Below are positions 9,828-18,819 of a stretch of DNA of 64,000 nt, piece after piece. Below the pieces are notes generated by a model, which was given only the letters and a program-made list of their open reading frames with translations, was not told where the DNA came from and ran no database searches. Made by a program: the position numbers and the translations under genes. Source of the DNA: Epithemia pelagica (taxonomy: Eukaryota > Bacillariophyta > Bacillariophyceae > Surirellales > Surirellaceae); NCBI GenBank assembly GCA_946965045.2, contig OX337228.1:4464001-4528000 (forward strand). Direction: 5' to 3'. Within the stretch, counting starts at the first letter, position 1, and each line of letters starts with the position of its first letter.

Positions 9828-11426
9828 TCAAGTTCCCAGCATTATTTCGTAAAGACTATTTGTTGTCGTTTTCGCTTCGTCCACCAGTGTCCAACGATCA
9901 CGCAAAATCTTGTCGACGTTTTCGCGCAAGATGTCTTCGCTTGGTCCTTGAAAGGATGTCCCAACCACAACCTTGCGTCCCCGTGGGTTGGACGGGACAA
10001 GCGACAGTTTCATGTTTTGTTTCCTCAAATCCAAAGGACTAAAGACACCTTCCAATGCCCGGGAAGATGAGTATAGTACAATGGATCCTGTTGTTTTATC
10101 ACCTGGACTTAGTTCCACCTCCACCCCCCGACGACCGCCATCTGCGTCTTCCATTGGCTGCATGTCAAATGAGTGTTGCAATACCAAACAAAGTAGTGGT
10201 TTGTGCATGTTGCCCGTGGTAGGACGTATTCCAGCATCTAAACAGATGGTGAACCAGATAGCGAGCCATACTTTGGCCCATCCATGGCCTCGCTCGTCAG
10301 GGGTGACCCACTGTCCCAGAAACTGACTCACAGACATTGCTTTGTCGTCACTACGCGTATTGATCATAATTAAGTATCCGAGTTTCTTGTCCCTTGTTCC
10401 GCTGCCTTGTCGATAAAAATTCAATCGCATTCCGTTGGTGGCAGGGTTCCGATTGGGCGAGAGACCAACGATAATAGGATTTTCTTCTCCTTCCACCACG
10501 AATTGTCCGAGTTTCCAGTAGGCTGATTTTCCTCGTCCCACCTTGGGCAACTTCCATTTTTGAAAATCGGCAAATTCACGTGATTGCGATTGCACATCAA
10601 TCTGGTCGCCCAACTTATCCACAACAATCGCCCGTGCGGCCTCTTTTCCTGCAACAGCCGAAGCTATCCGATTATACGTGTCCTTGTTAGGTACTATTTC
10701 TGGACGGCCGCCTTGGGCCATTTCATGAACGAGACGACAGCTTTCCTCAATCTGATCATTACCAAGAAGCGCAGACAAGGTGTTGTGGTAACTAGTTCGA
10801 TCAGGTTGAATATTCCATTTGTAGGTCATGGCTTGAAGCAGAGCCAGAGCTTCGGTTCCTCTACGTTCTTTGGCCAAAGCTGTCAAAACTGCGTTCATAG
10901 TAACGGTTGTGACCAAATGTGGCGGCATTATAGACAGCACATATAATGCTCCTTTCCAATGCTTGCAGTTCCCACAGGCAGCAATGGCTGAGTTGTATGG
11001 CCCGGACGTTGCACATTCATAACGATCAGTCTTGTCTCTTTCTTTTAGATCATCTTCTTTTAAAGCTGGTAACAAAAGCTCCAGGGCATCCGCGAGTCTC
11101 CCATTCTGTCCACAAATGGAAATGGTCCTAGCACGACAAATATCTGAGTCTGGTATTTGATCCAGTATTTCCAAGGCCGCAGTTGAATTTTTTAGCCTAC
11201 CGCATGTTGTCAATGCTTCGGCAAACACTTGCTCGTCATGGGGCGTCGTTGAAGACAAGGATGGATACTCTGTGTGCAAAATGGTCATGACTTGCTCGCA
11301 AGTTGTGCAGCGTTGGATTCTTCGAATCAAGACAAACGGGTTCGTTGTTGGAATAGAAGGTGGGTTGGTAGCTACTAGTAAAAAGACAAAAGACAAGACC
11401 GGATTTTCCCTTGGGAGAAGGAACAT
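9828..11426 (-). CDS. PPR-repeat protein with GNAT-like C-terminal domain
   Basis: 532 residues from ATG 11426. The N-terminus is hydrophobic (ENPVLSFVFLLVATNPP) and may be an organelle-targeting or signal region. Residues about 40-260 contain degenerate pentatricopeptide helices (YNSAIAACGNCKHWKGALYV, TMNAVLTALAKERRGTEALA, SYHNTLSALLGNDQIEESC). The C-terminal half does not look like PPR. It contains LGYLIMINTR, then VTPDERGHGWAKVWLAIW near residues 371-390 and MHKPLLCLVLQHSFDM, which resemble the acetyl-CoA-binding motif A (RGxGxA) and the following helix of GNAT acyltransferases. PPR proteins usually bind organellar RNA. An acetyltransferase fusion would be unusual and rests here on motif resemblance only. 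Confidence 0.72.
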   Translation of the reverse strand: MFLLPRENPVLSFVFLLVATNPPSIPTTNPFVLIRRIQRCTTCEQVMTILHTEYPSLSSTTPHDEQVFAEALTTCGRLKNSTAALEILDQIPDSDICRARTISICGQNGRLADALELLLPALKEDDLKERDKTDRYECATSGPYNSAIAACGNCKHWKGALYVLSIMPPHLVTTVTMNAVLTALAKERRGTEALALLQAMTYKWNIQPDRTSYHNTLSALLGNDQIEESCRLVHEMAQGGRPEIVPNKDTYNRIASAVAGKEAARAIVVDKLGDQIDVQSQSREFADFQKWKLPKVGRGKSAYWKLGQFVVEGEENPIIVGLSPNRNPATNGMRLNFYRQGSGTRDKKLGYLIMINTRSDDKAMSVSQFLGQWVTPDERGHGWAKVWLAIWFTICLDAGIRPTTGNMHKPLLCLVLQHSFDMQPMEDADGGRRGVEVELSPGDKTTGSIVLYSSSRALEGVFSPLDLRKQNMKLSLVPSNPRGRKVVVGTSFQGPSEDILRENVDKILRDRWTLVDEAKTTTNSLYEIMLGT

Positions 11427-11815
11427 TCCAATGTCCTTAGTCCTAACCGAATCATTCGTTACAGGAAGTCGACGAATACGGCATCATGGATCATGGTCTC
11501 TTGATTGGCATGTAAGAAGGAAGGAAGTATCAGGTTATGGGCTGTCCCCGAGAAAGACCCCCCAGACACAACAGACACAGACGCGCACCACGCACCACTT
11601 ACACGTGTAGTCGCATTTCCCACTCCAACACCGACTCCCATTCCATATCTTCACAAAGATTCCGTCGAGATCCAACATCGCGAGGTGACACTGTCCGACA
11701 TCACAAGTGTATACTTCATACATCACGCATAAAGCACCAAGACGTGCCAAGTTTGCGACAAACAAAAGTCGTCCGAAAGTCATCTGAACAGACCACAGAC
11801 AATCCGACTGAAGCC
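11427..11815. other. bidirectional promoter region, no gene seen
   Basis: 389 bp between the PPR gene start (11426) and the deubiquitinase start (11816). An open frame of the deubiquitinase extends back to 11537, but the residues there are polar and unstructured with no family similarity, so I treat it as 5' untranslated. Confidence 0.4.
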
Positions 11816-13108
11816 ATGAGATGCTTGTATAGTTCCCGAGGCGTCTCGTGGCTGCTTCTGGGTGTCTCAGTCGTTACGGCCATTGTCCCTTCGTCGTCCT
11901 GTTCACCGACGATGGTGGTTTCGACTGGATTGCGGAACCTGGGCAACACATGTTACCTCAATGCACAGCTTCAATGCGCCTTTCACATTCCTCTTATTCG
12001 CGATCTTGTACTATCTGGTGGGGAGGCTCCTGTGCCATTGGATGATTCTGATAAAGAACATTCTCCATTTGATAGCCTAACCCACGAGGACGAAGCAGAG
12101 GATGCGACATACACTACCCTTGAAAGGAAAGTTCCAATAAGTCCTGGTTTATTGGCGTTGAAACAAGTATTTCGTGAAATGTTGGATGCGAGTAACACAC
12201 AAAGTGGACCTGTCTCGCCACGTAATCTAGCCCTCTCTTTGGGTATTCCCGTTTGGCAACAGCAAGATTCGCAAGAGTTTTGGAAGCTCTTCTTACCAGC
12301 ACTTCAATTGCCGGCCTTGGCGTACCTATACCAAGGTTCATTTGAAGATTATATTTCTGCCTTGGACGGCTCTCAGCGTGAACGAAGACGACAGGAGGAA
12401 TTTTTGGATTTGTCCTTGGATGTTCAGGGCACCAATCCCTCCGTCAGTTCGTCCTTGAAACAACTGTTTGGGGAACCAGAACTGTTGAGTGTCGCCGAAG
12501 GCAATGGATGGCGACCCGAAAAGGGCGCTGACAAGGTGAATGCTCACAAGGGGTCACTCCTGCGACCACAAGGCTTGCCATCGATTTTACAATTGCATCT
12601 CAAGAGATTTAACTACGACTGGAACCGCGACGTCATGGAAAAACTAAATGGACCGTTGTCGTTTTCATCTCTACTCGACTTGTCTGGAATCGCGGCAAAC
12701 GACGACGAAGAGCCCGCGACGGATGAAAGAAAGAAGGACACTCTTCTCTATGATTTGCAAGCAGTGGTCGTACATGCGGGAGAATTTGGCAGCGGACATT
12801 ATTATGCTTACGTAAGACCGAGTATGAATGAAAGAGATACCTGGTATCGATTCAATGATGACAGTGTTACAAAAGTGTCGTTCGAGGACGTGCTAATCGA
12901 TGCCACGGGAGGAAAAGTCAAACTGGGATCGTCCGACAGTACAAGCAACAACACGAGAGGCTTCTGGAGTCGTATTCGTGCATCCTTTCGACCAAGACCA
13001 TCGTCCTCCTTTGGTTTTGGGGGTCAAACCAGTAATGCTTACGTACTGCAGTATGTACAACGGTCGGCCATACCATCACTCTATGCCGGAGACAGCGCGC
13101 AAGTCTGA
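11816..13108 (+). CDS. USP-family ubiquitin carboxyl-terminal hydrolase with N-terminal signal peptide
   Basis: 430 residues from ATG 11816. The Cys box is GLRNLGNTCYLNAQLQ with the nucleophile at about Cys46. The His box is GEFGSGHYYAYVRP with His328, followed by WYRFNDDSVTKVSFEDV, which supplies the third catalytic position. Internal landmarks include QDSQEFWKLFLPAL and LPSILQLHLKRFNYDW. Enzymes of this family cleave ubiquitin from proteins. The chosen start places a hydrophobic segment (SWLLLGVSVVTAIVPSSSC) in front of the domain, consistent with entry to the secretory system or a plastid-surrounding compartment. Starting instead at the internal Met33 (11912) would remove it and give a cytosolic enzyme. 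No zinc-finger or UBL domain is present. Confidence 0.85.
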   Translation: MRCLYSSRGVSWLLLGVSVVTAIVPSSSCSPTMVVSTGLRNLGNTCYLNAQLQCAFHIPLIRDLVLSGGEAPVPLDDSDKEHSPFDSLTHEDEAEDATYTTLERKVPISPGLLALKQVFREMLDASNTQSGPVSPRNLALSLGIPVWQQQDSQEFWKLFLPALQLPALAYLYQGSFEDYISALDGSQRERRRQEEFLDLSLDVQGTNPSVSSSLKQLFGEPELLSVAEGNGWRPEKGADKVNAHKGSLLRPQGLPSILQLHLKRFNYDWNRDVMEKLNGPLSFSSLLDLSGIAANDDEEPATDERKKDTLLYDLQAVVVHAGEFGSGHYYAYVRPSMNERDTWYRFNDDSVTKVSFEDVLIDATGGKVKLGSSDSTSNNTRGFWSRIRASFRPRPSSSFGFGGQTSNAYVLQYVQRSAIPSLYAGDSAQV

Positions 13109-13170
13109 ATAGCAGCAGGAAGGGAGAACCAGACGATGACCAAAATTACACTTCTGGAAACCATGTCAAT

Positions 13171-14691
13171 TCATGGGACCACAGGTTCGGCAAATAATTC
13201 CGGAATTTCCGATTGACTTTGTGGGTAAACGGTTTGGACAATCCTTTTCATGTCGTCGGCCAAAGGCGCGGTAAAGACCATGTGTTGGCCGGTCACGGGA
13301 TGATTCAGCTCTAGACGATATGCATGCAATAATGGTCGTTCAATTTGATAGGTACTTGCCAGTCGACGATTCCAATCCGTAAGCCCATAGACGTCGTCTC
13401 CATAAATGGGCGTGTGTCGATCTTGCAAATGGACCCGGATTTGATGTGTGCGTCCCGTTTCGATTCTTACTTGGACCACTGAAAGCTTCCCATCAAAGGC
13501 CAAAGTGTCGACAAAGGACAAGGCGCGACGTCCGGTTTGTGGTGTCAATAGAGGCTTGAATCCGTCACTTGAGTGTTTGTGTGGATCCGGAACCACCCTC
13601 ATTCGTTGTCTATGAATGGGATGTCGTTCCATGGGCTTATCAATCACCACATTGCGTCCAGGATTGCCTACCGTAATCGCCATGTAGGTCTTTTTGACTT
13701 GCCGCTGGGCAAAGGCGGCTGATAGGGCAGCGTGGGCAGTAGCTGTTTTGGCAACCACGAGAACTCCGGTCGTTCCCTTGTCCAATCGATGTACAATACC
13801 GGGACGAAAGTGGACCATTTCACCCGCATCTCCTCCGATGGATTGGTTTGGCTCATTTTCTGCAATGTCATCCATTGCTTTGTCGTCGTGGTCCTGTTGA
13901 TACAAATCTCCTGGTCCATGTTGGGTGTTGTGCTTAAGATAAAAGGCCAATGCATTGACAATGGTTCCGTCCCAGTTGCCGGCTGCGGGATGGACCACCA
14001 TATGAGCGGCCTTGTTCAAGACAACCATGTGATTATCTTCATATAGAATATCCAAGGCAATATCTTGTGCTACAATGTCCGTGGGAAGGTCCGGCGGGGG
14101 TATGCGTACCTCCAGTTTTTGTCCCAGCGCGACCTTGAAGGATTTTTTGGTCACAATCATTCGTGATGGACTATCCATAGCAATCTGGTGGGACTCTGTC
14201 TCTGGATCAAGCGGAATGTCGTCGTCGTCGTCGTCGTTGGTTGGCTCTACAATGGCAACTCGACCGCCGGTCAAGAGGATTCCACAAAAGGACCTTGAAT
14301 AATCGGGTTCCAACAAGAGTGCCAACACGGCATCAATTCGTTTATCAGCCATTTGTGGTGTAATGACAAAGGTTTTGAGTTCTTCCTCCCTTGTGTTGCT
14401 GGCTGTTTCATCACTCTCATCGTCATCGGCCTCCAATGGTTCTTCTGGTTGGTTCTGGAGTTGGGATTCAAATTCTTCAATGGCATCCAAATCAAAAAAT
14501 GAAGATGGTTTCGGTTTCGCTTCGAGCATCCAAGAGAAAGATGAAGAAGAGAGAAAGGCATTGGTTTTCGGCCTCCTGCACTGAGCGGTCAGTATAGCTT
14601 GTTGTGTCCTCCCAGGCACTCCCAGGTCAAAGCAGGCAACTGAGCGAATGGCTACAAGTACAAGAATCATTATCACAAGTTGCCACTCCAT
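13171..14691 (-). CDS. RluA/RluD-family rRNA pseudouridine synthase, probably plastid-targeted
   Basis: 506 residues from ATG 14691; a farther ATG at 14853 would add 54 residues but hide the signal peptide. Residues 1-20 are hydrophobic and end in SVAC|FDLG, the Phe+1 pattern of diatom plastid preproteins. An S4-like segment (ADKRIDAVLALLLEPDYSR, LLTGGRV) precedes the catalytic domain. The active-site motif is HRLDKGTTGVLVVAKT, with the conserved Asp after Arg-Leu. The RluA-family motifs RTHQIRVHLQ and PIYGDDVYG follow. The enzyme isomerises uridine to pseudouridine in large-subunit rRNA, here probably of the plastid. An Asp run near 14220 lies in the S4 linker. It is divergent from APC2 and convergent with the deubiquitinase (62 bp between stops). 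Confidence 0.88.
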   Translation of the reverse strand: MEWQLVIMILVLVAIRSVACFDLGVPGRTQQAILTAQCRRPKTNAFLSSSSFSWMLEAKPKPSSFFDLDAIEEFESQLQNQPEEPLEADDDESDETASNTREEELKTFVITPQMADKRIDAVLALLLEPDYSRSFCGILLTGGRVAIVEPTNDDDDDDIPLDPETESHQIAMDSPSRMIVTKKSFKVALGQKLEVRIPPPDLPTDIVAQDIALDILYEDNHMVVLNKAAHMVVHPAAGNWDGTIVNALAFYLKHNTQHGPGDLYQQDHDDKAMDDIAENEPNQSIGGDAGEMVHFRPGIVHRLDKGTTGVLVVAKTATAHAALSAAFAQRQVKKTYMAITVGNPGRNVVIDKPMERHPIHRQRMRVVPDPHKHSSDGFKPLLTPQTGRRALSFVDTLAFDGKLSVVQVRIETGRTHQIRVHLQDRHTPIYGDDVYGLTDWNRRLASTYQIERPLLHAYRLELNHPVTGQHMVFTAPLADDMKRIVQTVYPQSQSEIPELFAEPVVP

Positions 14692-15065
14692 ACTGATGTT
14701 CTTGTATATTGTCAAGGGTTGAGGCGGTGCTGTTTGTTCGGGTCGACGGAGGAGTGACGACCACCTCCTTATTGCCGTTGTCGTCGTGTTCTGATGGTCG
14801 TTCGAGGATAGAGAAAATAGAATGGAGCGATGGTCAATAAATGTCGGGCTCATTACCTGAATGATTCGCTGTGATTTTTCCCGGGGGAAGGGGGACCGGG
14901 ACCGGGGACCGGGGGCTGATCCTCATCAGCAGTAAGAATATTTTGTCATAGAAATGTATGCTTTGATAAGAACTTTAGACGCTAGAGAGAGTTGGATGGA
15001 GCCTCAATGCCCTGCGACTGCGATCGGGGATTTTTTGTTTTTTTGTTCATCTCTTTCTCGTGACA
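14692..15065. other. bidirectional promoter region with G-rich tract
   Basis: 374 bp between the pseudouridine synthase and APC2 starts. It contains a five-tract G-rich block at 14883-14915 followed by a small hairpin, listed separately. The rest shows nothing recognisable. Confidence 0.45.
14883..14930 (+). promoter_or_regulatory. putative G-quadruplex motif plus hairpin
   Basis: Five G tracts occur at 14883-14887, 14890-14894, 14898-14900, 14904-14907 and 14911-14915, separated by AA or ACC, meeting the usual G-quadruplex pattern. The last G opens a perfect 6-bp stem with a 4-nt loop (GCTGAT CCTC ATCAGC, 14915-14930). It sits about 135 bp upstream of the APC2 start, so it may lie in its promoter or 5' leader. 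A function is inference only. Confidence 0.5.
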
Positions 15066-17432
15066 ATGACATCCATATTGAAAGACCATTCTTCCGTCTT
15101 TGATCCTCCTCAAGACACATGTGTCTCGAATTCTCCTCAGCTTCGACCCCCAAAGAAGATCACAATATGGGAGGACCGCGATGACGAGCCGCCGATTCCT
15201 CCCGTCTCCACGACAAGCATGGGAGAACAACAACAGCATCCCTTTCGCATTGCCGTGGACTCATTCTTGCAGTTGCAGAAACGCGACAATGATCCAAACA
15301 GGATCCACTCTGTTTCCGATGGCTCGACTGAGAGCTTACCCGAGCGTCTGGGGCGGTTGACACTGGTATTGCAGAACACCGAGACGTCGGCCTTATTGCA
15401 CTACCACTTTGGAAGGACGCCGTTGGAATCCAAACGCATTGCTCTTTCGGCCTGTACGCTAGCCACCATTTCCCAATCTCCTCGAACTGCCAAGGAATTT
15501 TATCAGAGCTTTTCTTCCTTTTTCCGACAAGAAATGGACCATTACATGATGAACCACCACAATGACAATGAAAATCTGCCCATGAGTTGGCAAGAGTCGT
15601 TGCGTTGCTTGGGATGGTTACACAAAAAGAATGGGTTGTTGCGACAATCGTTGGACGAAGCGATTCATGAAACGATTCTTTGTCATGTTCGAGAAACGAT
15701 TGAGTCCGACTATGAAACTCAATTCTATGACGAACTGCAGCACTGGCAAGACGAGATTGTTCGAGGCTGGTTGCAATCTACTTTGCTCGACGAAGAAGCA
15801 CTGGATACATCCATGATGGTTGCCCGTGCCTTTGTCACTGTTCGCATGGGAGAAATATTTGACATGGTAGGAGAGTATCCTGATTCCATGGTGGCCATTG
15901 AAGAGTTACAACGAGTATTGAACATTACACATATGCATGGGCAAGTTGCCGATGCCCTTCGCGATACGCTGATTCGTCGCTTGAATCATCCAGGTGCGAA
16001 TACGTTGCAAATCATTGATGTATACATCAATACCATTAAAGTACTACGCATCCTGGATCCCACAGATCAGCTTCTATCACGAGTCGCTGAACCTGTGCGA
16101 CAATATTTACAAGGGCGGCAAGATACTGTTCGCTGCATTATTGCCAGTCTCACTAATGCCGAGCAAGGAGGTGATTTGTACGAAGAACTGAAACGACAGG
16201 ATGCCAAGCCATTAGAAGATGTCTCCCTTGATTCCGACGATGAGGGTGACTGTCTGCCGGATTATTTTCGTGAACCATGGCAACCGCCTCCATCTATTCA
16301 TCAAACACATCCGTCCTTTCTTGAAGAATGTGGTCCATCAGGCAGTTCGGGAAAGAGCGGTGACATATTGGCCATGTTGGTGAGCATATATGGTAGCAAA
16401 GAGCTGTTCGTCAATGAGTACAGACTCATGCTAGCCGACAAACTGCTTTCGAGTACAACTGATTACAATACGGACCAGCAAGTACATACTCTCGAACTAC
16501 TGAAACTCCGGTTTGGCGAAATGAGTATGCGTGCCTGCGAAATTATGCTAAAAGACATTAACGACAGCAAACGGATCAACACCAACATTGGATCCAAATT
16601 ACCCGACAATGTCGTTGATGCTATCATGATATCTCATATTTTCTGGCCCACGCTGCAGAAAGAACCAACTTCATTGACGCACCATCCTCGAGTCCAAGAC
16701 ATGCTCGAAGATTTTGGTAAGGAATATGCACATCTCAAGAATCCTAGAAAGTTGGATTGGCTTTATCCCCTTGGAACGGTTCAACTCGAACTAGACGTTC
16801 ACGATGGTGGAAAAACCGTCACCAAGTCCTTTGAGTGTTCGCCAATACTGGCCTCAATTATCCTTTTCTTCAGCGATCGACCGCAATGGACGGCCGAGGA
16901 ACTGTCGGACGAAACTGGAATTCCTCTTCATTCGATTCAAAAGCAAATAGGATTCTGGATCAGCCATCGAGTCGTAAAGACGATCACTTTACCAATGCAT
17001 CATGAGAGCGACAACACAACGACAAAAAGTAAACTTGGTCAATTGGCCTATGTGTTGGCGGGATGTCGTCCGGACGACTCGACCAACAGTGCCACATCGA
17101 TGATAGGATCCAGCGACGTGCATCAGGACGACCATCACCTCTTATCCCATGATGGTGATTTGGCGGCTGGGACAAGTGGTTCAGTTTCATTTGCAGCCTA
17201 TGAAGAAGAAGAAATGGCGGTCTTTACATCTTACATTGTTGGAATGTTGACCAACCTTGGTCAGTTGCCTCTCAAGACAATTCACAACAATTTGAAGACC
17301 TTCGTCACCGGTTCTGATGTCAAGTACACCAAAACAGCTCCGCAGCTTTCGGCTTTTCTACAACATCTGTGTCGACAGGAAACTCTGGAATGCGGGCCAG
17401 ATGGCATGTACAAGATATTAAAGAAGTCTTAA
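15066..17432 (+). CDS. APC2: anaphase-promoting complex subunit 2 (cullin family)
   Basis: 788 residues from the first ATG at 15066. The N-terminal half is helical. The cullin-homology region (about residues 430-640) carries ILAMLVSIYGSKELFVNEYR, LADKLLSSTTDY, LELLKLRFGEMSMRACEIML and LDWLYPLGTVQLEL, typical of APC2 rather than CUL1-5. A winged-helix block follows (WTAEELSDETGIPLHSIQKQ). The C-terminal APC2 WHB-type domain reads EEMAVFTSYIVGMLTNLGQL with a final CGPDGMYKILKK. APC2 is the cullin scaffold that, with the RING subunit APC11, forms the ubiquitin-ligase core driving exit from mitosis. No intron is seen. Its stop is 77 bp from the convergent P5C reductase stop. Confidence 0.92.
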   Translation: MTSILKDHSSVFDPPQDTCVSNSPQLRPPKKITIWEDRDDEPPIPPVSTTSMGEQQQHPFRIAVDSFLQLQKRDNDPNRIHSVSDGSTESLPERLGRLTLVLQNTETSALLHYHFGRTPLESKRIALSACTLATISQSPRTAKEFYQSFSSFFRQEMDHYMMNHHNDNENLPMSWQESLRCLGWLHKKNGLLRQSLDEAIHETILCHVRETIESDYETQFYDELQHWQDEIVRGWLQSTLLDEEALDTSMMVARAFVTVRMGEIFDMVGEYPDSMVAIEELQRVLNITHMHGQVADALRDTLIRRLNHPGANTLQIIDVYINTIKVLRILDPTDQLLSRVAEPVRQYLQGRQDTVRCIIASLTNAEQGGDLYEELKRQDAKPLEDVSLDSDDEGDCLPDYFREPWQPPPSIHQTHPSFLEECGPSGSSGKSGDILAMLVSIYGSKELFVNEYRLMLADKLLSSTTDYNTDQQVHTLELLKLRFGEMSMRACEIMLKDINDSKRINTNIGSKLPDNVVDAIMISHIFWPTLQKEPTSLTHHPRVQDMLEDFGKEYAHLKNPRKLDWLYPLGTVQLELDVHDGGKTVTKSFECSPILASIILFFSDRPQWTAEELSDETGIPLHSIQKQIGFWISHRVVKTITLPMHHESDNTTTKSKLGQLAYVLAGCRPDDSTNSATSMIGSSDVHQDDHHLLSHDGDLAAGTSGSVSFAAYEEEEMAVFTSYIVGMLTNLGQLPLKTIHNNLKTFVTGSDVKYTKTAPQLSAFLQHLCRQETLECGPDGMYKILKKS

Positions 17433-17509
17433 GACGCTTCCGTTGGGAGGGTTTCAATTTTAGCGTCAGAGGGAAGAAAGATGGTCTGGATAGGAACTCA
17501 TTACTAATA

Positions 17510-18502
17510 TTATGTAAGACTCCCATCTGTCTTGCCCAATATTCTCGCCAACATGGCGTCTTGTACTTTGTCGTACATCTGGAACGCACCAAGCTGGTCC
17601 AGATTCGACAGACTTTGTTCGTTAAGTCCACCAGGAGTTTGCTCCTCGATCAGTTCTTCAAACGCTTCAGGTTGAGCGCACCGGTTTTCAGCATCCAACA
17701 TCATGGCGTGATACTGTCGACCCACCAAGAAGCTAGCCTTTTCAATGGGAATGCCCTGTCGGACTAACCAGTCTCGATTATTTTTCAGAATCCCATACAA
17801 ACTGCCCATCAAACCACTGGGGACCATCATAATGCTCATTTCTTTTTCTGTCTCTGCTTCTACAACGCCACCTAAGGACTCCAGTAAGTTACGTAGGGTT
17901 CCGTGGCCACTACCGCCTGTTTGTGAGGCAATCGGAGGAGTTACAAGACAAACTCCATCATGTGTGGCAACAGCTGGGAGACAAATCATTTTGTAGATTG
18001 AATGTATAGGGAGACGTGAATCTGTTGATAATTCATCGATCTTGCTTGTTGAAACCAGTGACACCAGAACGTGCCTACTATGATTAAACTTCAGAGCATC
18101 GAGGACCTCCTTGGTCTGTTGGGGAAGTACTGTCAAGAATATGATATCAGCGTCGTCCACAACAGATTGGTTGTCATCATAAACTGTCACTCGGTTAGGA
18201 AACTTTTCAACAAGATCTCTTGATTTCGCCTCTGATCTCCTGGAAACGGCAATCCGATTGACTTGAGTGGAAGATTGAGTAACAAAGCCGGTGACAATCG
18301 CCGAAGCAATTGTTCCAGTGCCAATAAACCCGATATCAACTGAACGAGGATTCTCCTTCAGTGCAGATTCCGCAAAACTCATGGTTCTGAAGCGGTTTAT
18401 CAATCGATTCGACAGAGGAAACGGCCTCGAGTACACTGCAAAGCCTGCAATTATTCCGCTTGTGCTCAAGATCCAGTGCAACGCCAAAAGATTCCGCAAC
18501 AT
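17510..18502 (-). CDS. proC: pyrroline-5-carboxylate reductase
   Basis: 330 residues from ATG 18502; the frame extends upstream only with non-ATG codons. A Rossmann NADP-binding motif IGFIGTGTIASAI lies near residues 57-69. The family core follows (DADIIFLTVLPQQTKEVLDA, then VLVSLVSTSKIDEL). The C-terminal dimerisation domain ends with EEQTPGGLNEQSLSNL, matching the conserved TPGG of P5C reductases. The enzyme performs the last step of proline synthesis, reducing pyrroline-5-carboxylate with NAD(P)H. The N-terminus (LLALHWILSTSGIIAGFAVY) is hydrophobic and could be a targeting sequence; an internal Met41 would give a cytosolic form. Confidence 0.9.
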   Translation of the reverse strand: MLRNLLALHWILSTSGIIAGFAVYSRPFPLSNRLINRFRTMSFAESALKENPRSVDIGFIGTGTIASAIVTGFVTQSSTQVNRIAVSRRSEAKSRDLVEKFPNRVTVYDDNQSVVDDADIIFLTVLPQQTKEVLDALKFNHSRHVLVSLVSTSKIDELSTDSRLPIHSIYKMICLPAVATHDGVCLVTPPIASQTGGSGHGTLRNLLESLGGVVEAETEKEMSIMMVPSGLMGSLYGILKNNRDWLVRQGIPIEKASFLVGRQYHAMMLDAENRCAQPEAFEELIEEQTPGGLNEQSLSNLDQLGAFQMYDKVQDAMLARILGKTDGSLT

Positions 18503-18819
18503 GACCAACGAGACGGTCAACTCAAATGTTGGACGCGAAGGGTTCACCCCATGACGGATTCTGTTTTAATGATGGGTTATGGGCTCAGACTCTGTGGTTG
18601 TGGTCAGTGTTCTACTCCAAGGCACCACGGCTAGGGGTTCACAAGTCACAAGAGGAGTTCATAGTCATAGCAGTAGGTAGACCTTCGGAGTCATATTTTT
18701 TTGTCTTCGCACTACAAAGAAGATGACTTAACACTCTCTTTATGATGAGAGCGATTATTCTTCAGGGAAACTAAAGTGGCGAGAATCTCAAGATGATGCA
18801 GGGATTCGATGACAGAGGT
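18503..18819. other. intergenic, nothing recognised
   Basis: About 317 bp between the P5C reductase start and the Pescadillo stop, both on the minus strand. It must hold the reductase promoter and the Pescadillo 3' end; no other feature is visible. Confidence 0.4.
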
